Source: Methanobacteriota archaeon (GTDB lineage: Archaea > Halobacteriota > Methanosarcinia > Methanosarcinales > Methanosarcinaceae). Taken from it: DNA of 5,106 nucleotides. Below are positions 4,806 through 5,106 of this stretch, one piece after another. The notes beneath the pieces were generated by a model. That model made no database searches, was not told the origin of the DNA, and saw only the letters and a program-made list of their open reading frames with translations. The first letter of the stretch is position 1. Every line of letters starts with the position of its first letter. The stretch lies in the NCBI GenBank assembly GCA_030837265.1, contig JAUPKV010000267.1, positions 1 through 5,106 of the forward strand. The letters run 5' to 3'. Made by a program: the position numbers and the translations under genes.

Positions 4806-5106
4806 TCAGGAAGTATCAGGTCCGCAGTAATTTGAGATACACAACCGATAAGCTCTGTTGACAAATTTAAGCATTTTCCAGTCTTCTCGCTCAATTCTTA
4901 GTCCACAGGCAAGGGAGAGGTATTCTGCTAGGTCAAAGACTCTTATTTTTTCGTTATTTCCGGCCTCAACGAGATTCTGCATACAACCTCCACAATTTGT
5001 AATTATTGTGTCGCATCCCAATTTTTCCGCAGCTCTGAACCTATCCGATGCTATTGATAGGGACTCGGAAGGGTAATTAACTCTTACCCCTCCTCCAAAA
5101 CCGCAA
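4806..5106 (-). CDS. CCG-type cysteine-rich domain iron-sulfur protein, C-terminal part
   Basis: Ninety-nine residues are visible, continuing past the right edge. They start CGFGGGVRVNYP, the second half of a CCG motif, and reach TNCGGCMQNL. If the codon cut by the edge encodes the first Cys of the pair, there are 36 residues between CC and CXXC (Cys38, Cys41 of the visible part). That fits the family pattern CX31-39CCX35-36CXXC known from heterodisulfide reductase HdrB/HdrD and glycolate-oxidase-type iron-sulfur subunits. Such domains bind a special [4Fe-4S] cluster used in disulfide or hydroxyacid redox reactions. The tail VFDLAEYLSLACG and onward adds Cys67, Cys89 and Cys94. The reaction of this member cannot be told from this part, and which subunit type it is depends on the missing N-terminus. 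Stop TGA, followed by a T-rich tract. Confidence 0.85.
   Translation of the reverse strand, partial: CGFGGGVRVNYPSESLSIASDRFRAAEKLGCDTIITNCGGCMQNLVEAGNNEKIRVFDLAEYLSLACGLRIEREDWKMLKFVNRAYRLCISNYCGPDTS

Noticed and set aside
4858..5076. 72-codon plus frame
   Set aside because: Antisense to the CCG-domain gene, whose cysteine motif leaves no doubt about the coding strand.

Overview
The window looks like a piece of a methanogenic archaeon, most likely Methanosarcina or a close relative. The pointers are an archaeal DUF460/COG2433 protein, a CCG-type cysteine-rich iron-sulfur protein of the heterodisulfide-reductase/glycolate-oxidase kind, A/T-rich TATA elements, GGAGG ribosome binding sites, and long A/T-rich intergenic stretches. 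The genus is an inference from gene content and style, not from a marker gene.

Layout. Positions 1-1356 (+) hold the 3' part of a DUF460 gene: an RNase H-fold domain, a long coiled coil and a C-terminal domain. It is convergent, with a 34-bp gap, on a small 4-oxalocrotonate-tautomerase-like gene (1391-1630, -). From about 1640 to 3270 there is no convincing gene. This 1.6 kb holds a 35-bp direct repeat present twice (2042-2076 and 2565-2599, 32/35 identical), two further long hairpins, start-less protein-like frames, a heptamer tandem repeat and a segment with competing stems near 3184-3268. From 3272 to the right edge everything is on the minus strand: an unrecognised acidic 119-aa protein (3272-3631), a broken reading frame just upstream of it (3670-3834), a 99-aa two-helix membrane protein with a leaderless-type promoter (3981-4280), a 44-aa ORF with a good ribosome binding site (4446-4580), and the C-terminal part of the CCG-domain protein (4806-5106, running off the edge).

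How they work together. The outer genes (DUF460, tautomerase, CCG protein) look like ordinary chromosomal genes. The middle is a decayed, accessory-looking stretch with small unknown proteins and repeats. I see no transposase, CRISPR array, tRNA or rRNA. The most unusual content is the repeat and hairpin cluster at 2042-2623: all its imperfect stems pair better as RNA from the minus strand, yet the repeat also reads as a short peptide in which one copy has TAG (pyrrolysine in Methanosarcina) where the other has a lysine codon. These two readings compete and neither is proven.
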